Source: Sphingopyxis fribergensis
Lineage (GTDB): Bacteria; Pseudomonadota; Alphaproteobacteria; Sphingomonadales; Sphingomonadaceae
Assembly: GCF_000803645.1 (NCBI RefSeq)
Contig: NZ_CP009122.1
Location: 3,572,501 to 3,636,500, forward strand
Direction of reading: 5' to 3'
Length of the DNA: 64,000 nucleotides
Position numbers and translations under genes: made by a program. Numbering within the stretch: the first letter of the stretch is position 1; the number at the start of each line of letters is the position of its first letter. This document shows, one piece after another, positions 10,192 through 18,221 of this stretch. The notes beneath the pieces are model-generated. The model searched no databases. It saw only the letters and a program-made list of their open reading frames with translations, and was not told the origin of the DNA.

Positions 10192-10854
10192 CTAATCCGC
10201 GCCGAACTGTTCGGCGAGTTTGGCGCGGCGGACCTTCCAGCTTTCGGCGAGCACGGGAACATCGCGGAGCGCGCGAAGCTCGGCGGGACGATCCTTCGCT
10301 TCGCCGCCGATCAGGAGCCCGAACAGCGACGCGAGCGGCCATTCGGGATAGGGCCGTTCGACGAGGTCGAGCGTGTCGCCCGCCCGCACCTCGCCCGGTT
10401 CGAGCACGCGATAATACCAGCCCGTCCGCCGCGATTTGACCACGCCCGCCATCACCCCCTTCGCCCCGAAGCGATGGTTGAGCTTCCAGCATGGCTGGCG
10501 CGCCTGCGTCACTTCGACGAGCGCGGTGCCGAGGCGGAAGCGGTCGCCGAGAAAGATATTCTGCTCGTCGAGGCCGGATGTGGAGATATTCTCGCCGAAC
10601 GCGCCGGGCGCATCGAGCAACGGGGCATCGCCGAGATATTCGCGCCACCAGTCATAATGATCGGCGGGGTAATGGTGGATCGCCTTGTCGACGCCGCCAT
10701 GCACCGTCCGGTCGGCCTGCTCGTCGCCCGCCAGGCCCATCGGACCGACGGCGACCGGATGCGCCACCGGCAGCTTGCCGATGGCGCTCGGTTCGTCGTC
10801 ACCGCGGAAGGGACGGACCTTGCCAAGGAGGACAGCGAGGATGTCGGTTTTCAT
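10192..10854 (-). CDS. MOSC domain-containing protein (YiiM-like)
   Basis: A 220-residue protein whose layout matches E. coli YiiM: N-terminal GKVRPFRGDDEPSAIGK, then GLAGDEQADRTVHGG, and the conserved MOSC cysteine in QARQPCWKLNHRFG. MOSC proteins bind molybdenum cofactor and reduce N-hydroxylated compounds; YiiM is linked to resistance to hydroxylaminopurine-type base analogues. The start at 10854 places the protein at family length. It follows the MFS gene on the same strand by 40 bp and is convergent with glpD. Confidence 0.85.
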   Translation of the reverse strand: MKTDILAVLLGKVRPFRGDDEPSAIGKLPVAHPVAVGPMGLAGDEQADRTVHGGVDKAIHHYPADHYDWWREYLGDAPLLDAPGAFGENISTSGLDEQNIFLGDRFRLGTALVEVTQARQPCWKLNHRFGAKGVMAGVVKSRRTGWYYRVLEPGEVRAGDTLDLVERPYPEWPLASLFGLLIGGEAKDRPAELRALRDVPVLAESWKVRRAKLAEQFGAD

Positions 10855-10894
10855 GCCGTCGATTGCATAGGCCCCGCCGCCGAAATGGCAATCG

Positions 10895-12058
10895 TCAGGC
10901 CCCGGCGAGCGACGAAGATTTTTGCGCGCGCGATGCGAGCACGATGCCGAGACCGGCAAGCGCCATCACCGCGCCCGCCATCGATACCGCGGGAAAACCG
11001 AGGCCGAGACCGATCACCCCGCCGCCGACCGCGGCGCCGATCGCATTGCCGAGGTTGAACGCGCCGATATTGACCGCCGAGGCGAGGTTGGGCGCATCCG
11101 ACGCCGCCTCCATCACGCGCATCTGGAGCGGCGGGACGATGGCGAAGGTCGCGATGCCCCACAGGAAAATCGTGACCGCCGCCGCGATGGGCGAGTACAT
11201 GGTCCCGGCGAACAGCAGCAGCAGCGCGGCGAGCGCCGCGAGTGAGACGATCAGCGTGCGGTCGATCGAGCGGTCGGCGAAGACCCCGCCGAGCCAGTTG
11301 CCGGCGGTGAGACCAAGCCCGTAGATCACCAGCATCGCGGTCACGAACAATGTCCCTGCCCCCGTCGCTTCGGTCAGGATCGGCGCGATATAGGTGAAGA
11401 CGGTGAACATCGCCGACGAACCGATCGCGGTGAGCGCAAGCGCGATCAGCACCTCGCGGCGCTTCAGCACGCCGAGTTCGGCGAGTATGTTGCCACCCGC
11501 GTCGCGGCCGATGTCGGGAAGCGCGAAACGAAGCGCTGCCATGGTGATGAGGCCCCAGATCGCGATGATGCCGAAGGCGGTGCGCCAGCCGAATGTCTCG
11601 CCGACCCATGGCGCGAGCGGGACGCCGATGACATTGGCGAGCGTCAGCCCCATGAACATCGCCGCGACCGCGCTCGCACGCCTTTCGGGCGCGACAAGGC
11701 TCGCCGCGACGACCGAACCGACGCCGAAGAACGCGCCGTGGTTGAGCGAGGTAATGACGCGCGCGGCCATCAAAGTCGCATAGTCGTCCGCGATGGCGGA
11801 AAGGAAATTGCCGAGCGTGAAGATCGCCATCAGGCCGATCAGCAAGGTCCGGCGGTTCATCCGCGCGGTGGTGAGCGTCATCAGCGGCGCGCCGAGCATC
11901 ACGCCGAGCGCATAGGCTGAAACGAGCAGCCCCGCGGCGGGGATCGACACGCCCAGCCCTTCGGCCATGTCGGGCAGCAAGCCCATCGGCGCGAATTCGG
12001 TGATGCCGATGCCGAAAGCCCCCGTCGCGAGCGCGAGGAGAGGAAAGTTGATTTTCAT
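10895..12058 (-). CDS. MFS transporter, DHA1/AraJ-like
   Basis: A 387-residue integral membrane protein with about 12 hydrophobic segments, beginning with ALATGAFGIGITEFAPMGLL, typical of arabinose-efflux-like (DHA1) MFS carriers. It includes the MFS loop motif LTTARMNRRTLL after helix 2 and GNWLGGVFADRS in the second half. The substrate cannot be read from sequence. It lies 14 bp downstream of the aldo/keto reductase on the same strand, so the two are probably co-transcribed and under the divergent LysR protein. Confidence 0.85.
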   Translation of the reverse strand: MKINFPLLALATGAFGIGITEFAPMGLLPDMAEGLGVSIPAAGLLVSAYALGVMLGAPLMTLTTARMNRRTLLIGLMAIFTLGNFLSAIADDYATLMAARVITSLNHGAFFGVGSVVAASLVAPERRASAVAAMFMGLTLANVIGVPLAPWVGETFGWRTAFGIIAIWGLITMAALRFALPDIGRDAGGNILAELGVLKRREVLIALALTAIGSSAMFTVFTYIAPILTEATGAGTLFVTAMLVIYGLGLTAGNWLGGVFADRSIDRTLIVSLAALAALLLLFAGTMYSPIAAAVTIFLWGIATFAIVPPLQMRVMEAASDAPNLASAVNIGAFNLGNAIGAAVGGGVIGLGLGFPAVSMAGAVMALAGLGIVLASRAQKSSSLAGA

Positions 12059-12072
12059 GTCGGGTCTTCCGA

Positions 12073-13107
12073 TCAGACGAGCGGCGGGTTCAGACGAGCG
12101 AACCCCGCCTGCTGCCGGTACGGCGTGTGCGGATAGGGCGGCAGGACGTCGCTCGCGGCATCGAGCGCGGCCACTTGCTCGGCGGTCAGGGCCCAGCCGA
12201 TCGCGCCGAGATTCTGCCGTAGCTGCTCCTCGTTGCGCGCGCCGATGATTACCGACGACACGGTGGGGCGCCGGAGCAGCCAGTTGATCGCGACCTGCGG
12301 CACCGTCTTGCCGGTTCCGGCCGCGACGGCTTCGAGTGCGTCGATCACGCGGTAGAGCAATTCGTCGGCAACGGGCGGCGCGAACTGTTCGGTTTCATGG
12401 AGGCGGCTGCCCGCCGGGGCCGGACGGTCGCGCCCGATCTTGCCGGTGAGGCGGCCCCAGCCGAGCGGGCTCCACACCAGCGCTCCGACGCCCTGATCGG
12501 CGGCGAGCGGCATCAGGTCCGCTTCATAGGCGCGGCCGATCAGCGAATAATAGACCTGATGCGCGACGAGACGCGGCGTACCGAGGCGATCGGCGGCGGC
12601 TTGCGCCTTCATCAGCTGCCAGCCCGGATAGTTGGAGACGCCGGCGTAGCGCAGCTTGCCCGCAGCGACGAGCGCCCCGAGCGTATCCATCAATTCGTCG
12701 ACCGGGGTCGAGGCGTCGAAGGCGTGGAGCTGCAGCAGGTCGATATGGTCGGTGCCAAGGCGGCGAAGCGCATCCTCGACCGCGCGGATCAGGCGCGAGC
12801 GCGAGGCGCCCCAATCCTGCGGCCCGTCGCCCATCGGCAGGCCGGTCTTGGTCGAGATGAGCACGGCGCCACGGCGCCCCTTGATCGCCTCGCCGAGGAT
12901 CGCCTCTGATGCGCCGTTCGAATAGACGTCGGCGGTGTCGAACAGCGTGACCCCGGCGTCGAGGCTGATGTCGATCAGGCGGCGCGCCTCGGCGGCGTCG
13001 GTTGTGCCCCAGGCGCTGAACAGCGGCCCCTGGCCGCCGAAGGTGCCGGTCCCGAAACTCAAGGCCGGAACGCGCATCCCCGACGAACCCAGTTGACGAT
13101 ATTCCAT
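12073..13107 (-). CDS. Aldo/keto reductase
   Basis: A 344-residue NADPH-dependent oxidoreductase with a TIM barrel. Family features are the N-terminal MEYRQLGSSGMRVPALSFGT, the catalytic Asp-Tyr pair in DTADVYSNGASE, and a coenzyme-binding C-terminal segment VIIGARNEEQLRQN. The ATG at 13107 was chosen because it matches the conserved family start. It is divergent from a LysR regulator across 86 bp and followed by an MFS transporter. The physiological substrate is unknown. Confidence 0.9.
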   Translation of the reverse strand: MEYRQLGSSGMRVPALSFGTGTFGGQGPLFSAWGTTDAAEARRLIDISLDAGVTLFDTADVYSNGASEAILGEAIKGRRGAVLISTKTGLPMGDGPQDWGASRSRLIRAVEDALRRLGTDHIDLLQLHAFDASTPVDELMDTLGALVAAGKLRYAGVSNYPGWQLMKAQAAADRLGTPRLVAHQVYYSLIGRAYEADLMPLAADQGVGALVWSPLGWGRLTGKIGRDRPAPAGSRLHETEQFAPPVADELLYRVIDALEAVAAGTGKTVPQVAINWLLRRPTVSSVIIGARNEEQLRQNLGAIGWALTAEQVAALDAASDVLPPYPHTPYRQQAGFARLNPPLV

Positions 13108-13123
13108 ATTCCACCCTTTCGCT

Positions 13124-13136
13124 TGCGTTGAACGCA
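13124..13136. promoter_or_regulatory. Candidate operator between aldo/keto reductase and LysR gene
   Basis: The 13-bp palindrome TGCGTTGAACGCA lies 17 bp upstream of the reductase start in the 86-bp divergent gap. Divergent LysR proteins commonly bind short dyads in such gaps. The symmetry is visible in the sequence; its function is inferred. Confidence 0.35.
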
Positions 13137-13193
13137 TAGATGGACTCGCCGCAATAGGCGGAGTAGCGCCGGTAAAGGCGAAGGATTTTTGAA

Positions 13194-14108
13194 ATGAACG
13201 CAAAGATGGAAAATGGCGGCGACCGCGCGCGATCGATGGAGGTTTTCGCCGCGACGATCGCGGAGGGCAGTTTTTCCGCTGCGGGCCGCTGTCTCGGGCT
13301 CACCCCATCGGCGGTCAGCCGCACGATCGACCGGATCGAGGCGCGGCTGGGTGTGCGGCTGCTGCTCCGCTCGACGCGCGCGCTGACGTTGACCGCAGAG
13401 GGCGAGGCCTATCTGCGCGCCGCGCGGCGCATCCTTGCGGACCTCGGCGACGCCGAACAGGCGATCGCCGACCAGGGCGCGCCGCGCGGGCGGCTGCGCG
13501 TCAGCGCGGCGCAGGCGCATGGGCGGCTGACCATCGTGCCCTTGCTGGGCGAGTTCGTGCGCCTTTATCCGCATATCCTTGTCGACATCAGCCTTGCCGA
13601 CCGGCTGGTCGACCTGGCCGCGGGACAGGCCGATGTCGCGATCCGGTTCGGTCCGCTCGCCGACAGCCTGCTCACCGCGCGCAAGCTGGGCGAGAGCCGC
13701 CGCGTGATCGTCGCTTCGCCCGCCTATCTGGCGGCGAATGGCACGCCGCGCGTGCCCGAGGATCTGCACAGCCACAACTGCCTGAACTTCAATTTCCGCC
13801 GCGCCGAGCCGACCTGGCCGTTCCGCGACGGGGGACGCGAATATGCGCTGCCGGTCGAGGGCAATATCGAGGCGAACAATGGCGAGACGCTGGGGCAGCT
13901 TGCCGCCGCGGGGGTCGGCATCGCGCGCGTCGGCGCGTTCAGCATCGCCGACGAAATCGCGAGCGGCGCACTCATGCCGATTCTGGAGGACTATAATCCG
14001 GGCGATGTCGAGGCGATCCACGCGGTATTCGCGGGCGGCGCGAACACCCCGGCGCGGGTGCGGGTGTTCGTCGATTTCCTTGGCGAGCGTTTGGGACGGG
14101 GTGCGTGA
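13194..14108 (+). CDS. LysR-family transcriptional regulator
   Basis: A 304-residue LTTR with an N-terminal winged HTH (FAATIAEGSFSAAGRCLGL, then SAVSRTIDRIEARLGVRLL) and a C-terminal periplasmic-binding-like effector domain. An in-frame ATG at 13206 is an alternative start. Because it is divergent from the aldo/keto reductase and MFS genes, it is the natural candidate regulator of that pair. The ligand is unknown. Confidence 0.9.
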   Translation: MNAKMENGGDRARSMEVFAATIAEGSFSAAGRCLGLTPSAVSRTIDRIEARLGVRLLLRSTRALTLTAEGEAYLRAARRILADLGDAEQAIADQGAPRGRLRVSAAQAHGRLTIVPLLGEFVRLYPHILVDISLADRLVDLAAGQADVAIRFGPLADSLLTARKLGESRRVIVASPAYLAANGTPRVPEDLHSHNCLNFNFRRAEPTWPFRDGGREYALPVEGNIEANNGETLGQLAAAGVGIARVGAFSIADEIASGALMPILEDYNPGDVEAIHAVFAGGANTPARVRVFVDFLGERLGRGA

Positions 14109-14186
14109 GGCGGGGAGCGTGAGGCGGGGAGCTGCGGCACGCTTTCTCCCGTTAGCATTGGAAACGGCAGCTTTCGACCAGAAGCG

Positions 14187-14342
14187 GCCGTTGAAGGATT
14201 TGCTCTCTCCCCTTCAGGGGAGAGATAAGAAGGCTTGCCGGTTTTACCGGCTAGCCGCAGTTGAGAGGGGCTCGAACTACTTCCGCCCCCTCTCCCAACC
14301 CTCTCCCCTGAAGGGGAGAGGGCTACGTCCGCTCACCACCCC
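14187..14342. repeat. 156-bp composite repeat, copy A
   Basis: The element carries CTCTCCCCTTCAGGGGAGAG hairpins at both ends and a GCCGGTTTTACCGGC hairpin in the middle. The reverse complement at 45635-45790 differs at only about three positions. The two copies therefore form a long-range inverted pair 31 kb apart. No gene is evident within it. Confidence 0.85.
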
Positions 14343-14356
14343 AAAACGGTCGTAGC

Positions 14357-14776
14357 CTAAACCCGCCTCGGCGCCCTTGCTCGAATGAAATTCTCGAGCG
14401 CGACGAACAGCATCTCGCGCGCGTCGCTGCCGAGCATTTCGGCAGTCAGCCAGTCGAAATGGACGCGGTCGCGGCGCGAGGCCGCGCCGACGATCGCGGC
14501 GAGCAGCGCCTCGTCGAAGCTTACGCGCGGGCAGCAGGGCGGGGCGACGGCAAAGGGTTCGGGCCACATATGGCCTATCGCCTCCACGACCAGCCGGTAA
14601 CGCCGCGCCGCGAGGATGTTGCCCCAGCGGCGTTCGAGTTCGGGCATCGGGTCGCGTTCGCCGCGCCGGCAGAGGATGCAATAGCGCAGCGCAAGCACCG
14701 CCTGCGCCGCCTCGACCGAGAGATCGCGCACCAGCGGCTGGTCGGTGAGTTGGTGGATCAGCTCGCTGCTTTGCAT
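14357..14776 (-). CDS. Conserved hypothetical protein, 139 aa
   Basis: A soluble, mostly helical protein that I do not recognise. It has a CxxC-type pair (YCILCRRGE) near residue 34 and a PPCCP cluster near residue 80. The coding bias matches the core genes and the ATG at 14776 is clear. It stands alone between a dispersed repeat downstream and a hairpin-rich gap upstream. No function is proposed. Confidence 0.6.
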   Translation of the reverse strand: MQSSELIHQLTDQPLVRDLSVEAAQAVLALRYCILCRRGERDPMPELERRWGNILAARRYRLVVEAIGHMWPEPFAVAPPCCPRVSFDEALLAAIVGAASRRDRVHFDWLTAEMLGSDAREMLFVALENFIRARAPRRV

Positions 14777-14831
14777 GATTATTATCTCTCCCGGTCCGTG
14801 CAGTCCGCCGCTTCCTCATTTTCGAAAAAGA

Positions 14832-14875
14832 TGCCGGCCGCTTTAAAGCGCAGCTTTAAGATGCAGCGGCCGGCA
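14832..14875. repeat. 44-bp cruciform-capable palindrome
   Basis: TGCCGGCCGCT (14832-14842) pairs perfectly with AGCGGCCGGCA (14865-14875), and an inner TTAAAGC/GCTTTAA pair extends the stem. It lies in the 323-bp gap 14777-15099, just upstream of the 139-aa gene. That gap otherwise holds a terminator and a REP-like repeat. Confidence 0.6.
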
Positions 14876-14924
14876 GGAGGGGACTGCCTTGCTGTGCTAT
14901 TGAGAATTAGTCGCAAATACAAGC

Positions 14925-14952
14925 AAAAAAAGAGGCGCCCGAAAGCGCCCCT
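14925..14952 (-). terminator. Rho-independent terminator for the bfd-bfr direction
   Basis: Read on the minus strand, an AGGGGCGC stem, a short loop and GCGCCTCT are followed by a run of seven T. It lies about 150 bp beyond the bfr stop, on the far side of a REP-like repeat, with no gene between. Confidence 0.6.
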
Positions 14953-14979
14953 GAAAACCTTGGTTTTTGCTCGGTTTCG

Positions 14980-15088
14980 TCATTCCCGCGAAAGCGGGAA
15001 CCCAGTCTTCATTCCTTTGCGTGTGGACGCCGCATCTAGACTCGCCGTCAAGCTGCCTCGCTGGGTTCGTGCTTTCGCGGGAATGGCG
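14980..15088. repeat. Intergenic hairpin repeat (REP-like)
   Basis: Arms CATTCCCGCGAAAGCGGGAA and TTCGTGCTTTCGCGGGAATG, with CCCAG/CTGGG inside, belong to the same family as the elements at 61 and 51121. The loop here is longer, about 60 bp. It lies immediately downstream of bfr. Confidence 0.75.
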
Positions 15089-15099
15089 AGAAAAAGGGG

Positions 15100-15582
15100 T
15101 TAATCGTCGCCCGCAGGCTTCGACTGGAGCTGGATGTAATTTTCGATTCCCATGCGCTCGATCATCTCGAACTGCTTTTCCAGCTCGTCGACATGATGTT
15201 CTTCGCTTTCGAGGATCGACCCGAACAGGTCGCGGCTGACATAGTCGCGCACGCTTTCGCTGTGCGCCATCGCGTCTTTGAGCAGCGGGATCGCTTCTTC
15301 TTCGAGCGCGAGGTCAGCTTTCAGGATTTCCTCGACCGTCTCGCCGACGCGGAGGCGTCCGAGCATCTGGAAATTGGGGAGGCCGCCGAGGAAGAGGATG
15401 CGGTCGGCCAATTGGTCGGCATGCTTCATCTCGTCGATCGACTCTTCGCGCTCGAACTTGGCGAGGCGCGCGACGCCCCAATTGTCGAGCATGCGATAGT
15501 GCAGCCAATATTGGTTTATCGCGGTCAGCTCGTTCTTGAGCGCCTCATTGAGGAAATCGATGACCTTTTCGTCGCCCTTCAT
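15100..15582 (-). CDS. bfr: Bacterioferritin
   Basis: A 160-residue haem-containing ferritin that forms a 24-subunit shell storing iron. The N terminus MKGDEKVIDFLNEALKNEL, the ferroxidase ligands in LTAINQYWLHYRMLDNWG, and EREESIDEMKHADQLADRI with the haem-ligand Met are all present. It follows bfd by about 100 bp on the same strand, a classical pairing in which Bfd mobilises the stored iron. Confidence 0.95.
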   Translation of the reverse strand: MKGDEKVIDFLNEALKNELTAINQYWLHYRMLDNWGVARLAKFEREESIDEMKHADQLADRILFLGGLPNFQMLGRLRVGETVEEILKADLALEEEAIPLLKDAMAHSESVRDYVSRDLFGSILESEEHHVDELEKQFEMIERMGIENYIQLQSKPAGDD

Positions 15583-15682
15583 GGTGTCTTCCTGTCATTT
15601 TTTCGTTGGAATGGGATGGGCACATTATACGCGCCTCAAGCCCATCAGGCCAAGGTCAAAAATGGCGGAAAACCAATAAAAA

Positions 15683-15856
15683 TCAGGCGGTCGCGGCGAC
15701 GTCGCTGATGATATTGCGAGCGAAAGGCAGGCACTGTCCGCACTTGGGTTTGCGACCCAGTTGCGCATAGGCGGCCTTGGCGCACCGCAATTGGCCGTCG
15801 CGCGCGACATCGCGCAGTTGGCTCTCTCTTATTGCGTTGCAGACACAGACGACCAT
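15683..15856 (-). CDS. bfd: Bacterioferritin-associated ferredoxin
   Basis: A 57-residue [2Fe-2S] protein that reduces bacterioferritin iron for release. The four cysteine ligands are arranged as MVVCVCNAI at the N terminus and CGQC near residue 40, the Bfd/BFD-like spacing. The ATG at 15856 is preceded by GAGAAGGA. It lies upstream of bfr, and two perfect TGCGA-N5-TCGCA palindromes sit in its promoter region, suggesting iron control. Confidence 0.93.
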   Translation of the reverse strand: MVVCVCNAIRESQLRDVARDGQLRCAKAAYAQLGRKPKCGQCLPFARNIISDVAATA

Positions 15857-15893
15857 GTGCGAATCCTTCTCAACAAGACCTATCTAGGGATAG

Positions 15894-15933
15894 TGCGAGG
15901 GATTCGCAACAGGAAAGATGCGATTGGTTCGCA
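15894..15933. promoter_or_regulatory. Tandem iron-box-like palindromes upstream of bfd
   Basis: TGCGAGGGATTCGCA (15894-15908) and TGCGATTGGTTCGCA (15919-15933) share the pattern TGCGA-N5-TCGCA, with centres 25 bp apart. A third imperfect copy, TGCGAATCCTTCTCA, abuts the bfd start at 15858. The site lies between divergent bfd and purS. The position and 15-bp symmetry suggest a Fur-type regulator; that is an inference. Confidence 0.5.
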
Positions 15934-16050
15934 GTCCGAACAGCGTTATTTTTCATCGGCGCTGCGCGTGCCCGCCCCTTGCCCCCAAAGTGATTCGCGG
16001 GCATAGGCGCGCCCATCTTCCCGCCCTTCCTCGCGCAAAGGTCCGTTCCC

Positions 16051-16281
16051 ATGAAAGTGAATGTCTATGTGACGCTCAAGCCGGGGGTGCTCGACCCGCA
16101 GGGCAAGGCGATCCATCATGCGCTCGAGGGTCTCGGTTTCGGGGGCGTCGCCGACGTTCGCGCGGGCCGCTTCATCGAACTCGACGTTGCCGACGGCACC
16201 AGCGATGCCGATCTCGACGCCATGTGCGCCAAGCTGCTCGCCAACACGGTGATCGAAAACTACCGCATCGAACGTCCGTAA
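16051..16281 (+). CDS. purS: Phosphoribosylformylglycinamidine synthase subunit PurS
   Basis: A 76-residue bridging subunit of the PurLQS complex, which makes FGAM in purine synthesis. The start [20 protein letters not shown] and end VIENYRIE are typical. It is 14 bp upstream of purQ and is presumably co-transcribed with it. The large subunit purL is not in the window. Confidence 0.95.
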   Translation: MKVNVYVTLKPGVLDPQGKAIHHALEGLGFGGVADVRAGRFIELDVADGTSDADLDAMCAKLLANTVIENYRIERP

Positions 16282-16295
16282 AGGGAGCCGTAGCC

Positions 16296-16961
16296 ATGAA
16301 GACCGCAGTCATCGTCTTTCCGGGCTCCAATTGCGACCGCGACATGGCTGTCGCGCTCGAACAGGTTACCGGCCGCGCACCAGCGATGGTGTGGCACCGT
16401 GAGACCGAACTGCCCGAAGGCATCGACTTCATCGCGCTCCCCGGCGGCTTCTCCTACGGCGATTACCTCCGCTCGGGCGCGATGGCGGCGCGGTCGCCGA
16501 TCCTGCGCGCGGTTTCGGACGCCGCGGGCCGCGGCGTTCCCGTGCTTGGCGTGTGCAATGGCTTCCAGGTGCTGACCGAGGCGCAGTTGCTTCCGGGCGC
16601 CTTGATGCGCAACGCCGGGCTCAACTTCGTGTGCCGCACCGTGCCGCTGAAGGTCGAGAACAGCCAGTCGCTGTTCACCGCGAGCTATGATGCGGGCGAG
16701 ACGATCAACGTCCCCGTCGCGCATCACGACGGCAATTATTTCGCCGACGCCGAAACGCTCGACCGGATCGAGGGCGAGGGGCGCGTCGCGTTCCGCTATG
16801 CCGACAGCGTCAACGGGTCGGCGCGCGACATCGCGGGTGTGCTGAATGATGCGGGCAATGTGCTTGGCATGATGCCGCACCCCGAACGCGCGATCGATCG
16901 CGCGCATGGCGGCACCGACGGGCTACGCCTGTTCGAGGCGGCGCTCGGCGTCCTCGCCTGA
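16296..16961 (+). CDS. purQ: Phosphoribosylformylglycinamidine synthase subunit PurQ
   Basis: A 221-residue class I glutamine amidotransferase supplying ammonia to PurL. The nucleophile Cys lies in [11 protein letters not shown], the oxyanion region in [15 protein letters not shown], and the His/Glu in MMPHPERA. The ATG at 16296 starts the conserved [14 protein letters not shown]. Its 3' end overlaps a convergent hypothetical gene by 39 nt. Confidence 0.95.
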   Translation: MKTAVIVFPGSNCDRDMAVALEQVTGRAPAMVWHRETELPEGIDFIALPGGFSYGDYLRSGAMAARSPILRAVSDAAGRGVPVLGVCNGFQVLTEAQLLPGALMRNAGLNFVCRTVPLKVENSQSLFTASYDAGETINVPVAHHDGNYFADAETLDRIEGEGRVAFRYADSVNGSARDIAGVLNDAGNVLGMMPHPERAIDRAHGGTDGLRLFEAALGVLA

Positions 16962-17318
16962 GGCATCGGCGTCGGCGTGGGCGCTGGGCCGCGCCCGGGG
17001 CTGGAGCCACTGGCCCACGATCAGCAGCATCGTCGGCCAGAACATCGTGTTCCAGATGTCATGCCAATGCGCGGCGTCGGGCTGCACCGCCGCGCGACTG
17101 ACCTCGGCCGTCACGTCGAGCCATTCGCCGCCGCACGCCATGACGAGGACCGCGAACCACGCCGCCAGCCAACCGCCGCGCCGCCGCCACAGGAGCCGGA
17201 CGGTGAGGAACAGCGCCATCCCGAAATAGACGTGCAGCGCGTCCTTGCCGAGCTGGGTGTAGGCCACCAGCCAGCTTTTCTGTTCGGTAAACAGCGCGGC
17301 AAGCTCGATCAATGTCAT
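16923..17318 (-). CDS. Small membrane protein of unknown function
   Basis: A 131-residue protein with about three hydrophobic segments (around residues 27-42, 48-63 and 95-110) and a hydrophilic C-terminal tail rich in Ala, Asp and Glu. The start at 17318 lies 4 nt after the stop of the upstream transporter gene, so the two are probably translated from one message. The last 39 nt overlap convergent purQ. I do not recognise the family. Confidence 0.6.
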   Translation of the reverse strand: MTLIELAALFTEQKSWLVAYTQLGKDALHVYFGMALFLTVRLLWRRRGGWLAAWFAVLVMACGGEWLDVTAEVSRAAVQPDAAHWHDIWNTMFWPTMLLIVGQWLQPRARPSAHADADASGEDAERRLEQA

Positions 17319-17322
17319 CGGA

Positions 17323-18072
17323 TTAAACCCTGGTGCCGAACGGATTGAAGTCGGTGCCTTCGTCGAACACATCGACCCCCTCGCGCCGTTTGAGCGCGCC
17401 GACCACGGCATAGGTGACGGGGGTCAGCGCGGCTTCCCACGCGGTCTTGATCAGCCATTGCGACAGCACGACCTCATAAAGCTGTTCGGGCGGCCAGCCG
17501 GCAAGGCCGTAAAAGGCGAGCGGGTAGAAAATCAGGCTGTCGAGACCCTGGCCGACGACCGTCGACCCGATCGTCCGCGCCCATAATTTCTTGCCGCCGG
17601 TCCACAGCTTCATGCGCGCGAGGACATAGCTATTGGCGAATTCGCCCACGCAAAAGGCGGTCATCGACGCGATGACGATGCGCCAGCTGTTGCCAAAGAC
17701 GAATTCATAGCTCGCCTGCCCCGGCCATCCGTCGGCGGGCGGTAGCGCGACGACGATCCATGCCATGAACGCCATGAAGGCGAGCGCCGCGAACCCCGTC
17801 CAGATCACCCGTCGCGCGCGCGCATAGCCATAAACCTCGGTCAGCACGTCGCCGATGATATAGCTGATCGGGAAAAAGAGGACGCCGGCGCCGAACGCCC
17901 ATTGGGTCCCGTTCGGCAGCGTGACGTAGCTCGGTTTCGACGCGCCGATGATGTTCGACAGCAGCAGGATGGCGACAAAGGCGGCCATCAGCAGGTCGTA
18001 ATAACGGAAATGGCGCACGCTCGCCGCGTTGACCTGGACCGGCTGGTTTGTCGGGGGAGGCGATTCGGACAT
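17323..18072 (-). CDS. Queuosine precursor transporter (VUT/YhhQ family)
   Basis: A 249-residue integral membrane protein of the VUT family (formerly DUF165), with about six membrane helices including FVAILLLSNIIGASK and the conserved ISYIIGDVLTEVYGYARAR. Family members import 7-cyano-7-deazaguanine or its relatives for queuosine in tRNA. The start at 18072 (MSESPPP) leaves a polar leader before helix 1. The gene ends the conserved core next to tRNA-Arg; its partner downstream is a small unknown membrane protein. Confidence 0.85.
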   Translation of the reverse strand: MSESPPPTNQPVQVNAASVRHFRYYDLLMAAFVAILLLSNIIGASKPSYVTLPNGTQWAFGAGVLFFPISYIIGDVLTEVYGYARARRVIWTGFAALAFMAFMAWIVVALPPADGWPGQASYEFVFGNSWRIVIASMTAFCVGEFANSYVLARMKLWTGGKKLWARTIGSTVVGQGLDSLIFYPLAFYGLAGWPPEQLYEVVLSQWLIKTAWEAALTPVTYAVVGALKRREGVDVFDEGTDFNPFGTRV

Positions 18073-18144
18073 CGGATCGCTGCTTAACCCGCTTTGCAGC
18101 CTCCGCAAACCACGCTATTCGCGGCGCGACGCAAGAGCCTCTGC

Positions 18145-18221
18145 GCGCCCGTAGCTCAGCTGGATAGAGCACCCGCCTTCTAAGCGGGTGGTCGCAGGTT
18201 CGAATCCTGCCGGGCGCACCA
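18145..18221 (+). tRNA. tRNA-Arg (anticodon TCT)
   Basis: A 77-nt cloverleaf: acceptor GCGCCCG pairs with CGGGCGC, the D-loop region is AGCTCAGCTGGATAGAGC, the anticodon stem-loop CCCGCCTTCTAAGCGGG carries TCT, and the T arm is GCAGGTTCGAATCCTGC. The 3' CCA is encoded. Its 3' half is also, on the other strand, the end of a serine recombinase gene, which marks it as an integration target. Confidence 0.97.

Noticed and set aside
14187..14342. Short peptides readable through the 156-bp repeat (and again at 45635)
   Set aside because: The frame is carried by a dispersed repeat in two orientations; no ribosome site or protein family supports it.
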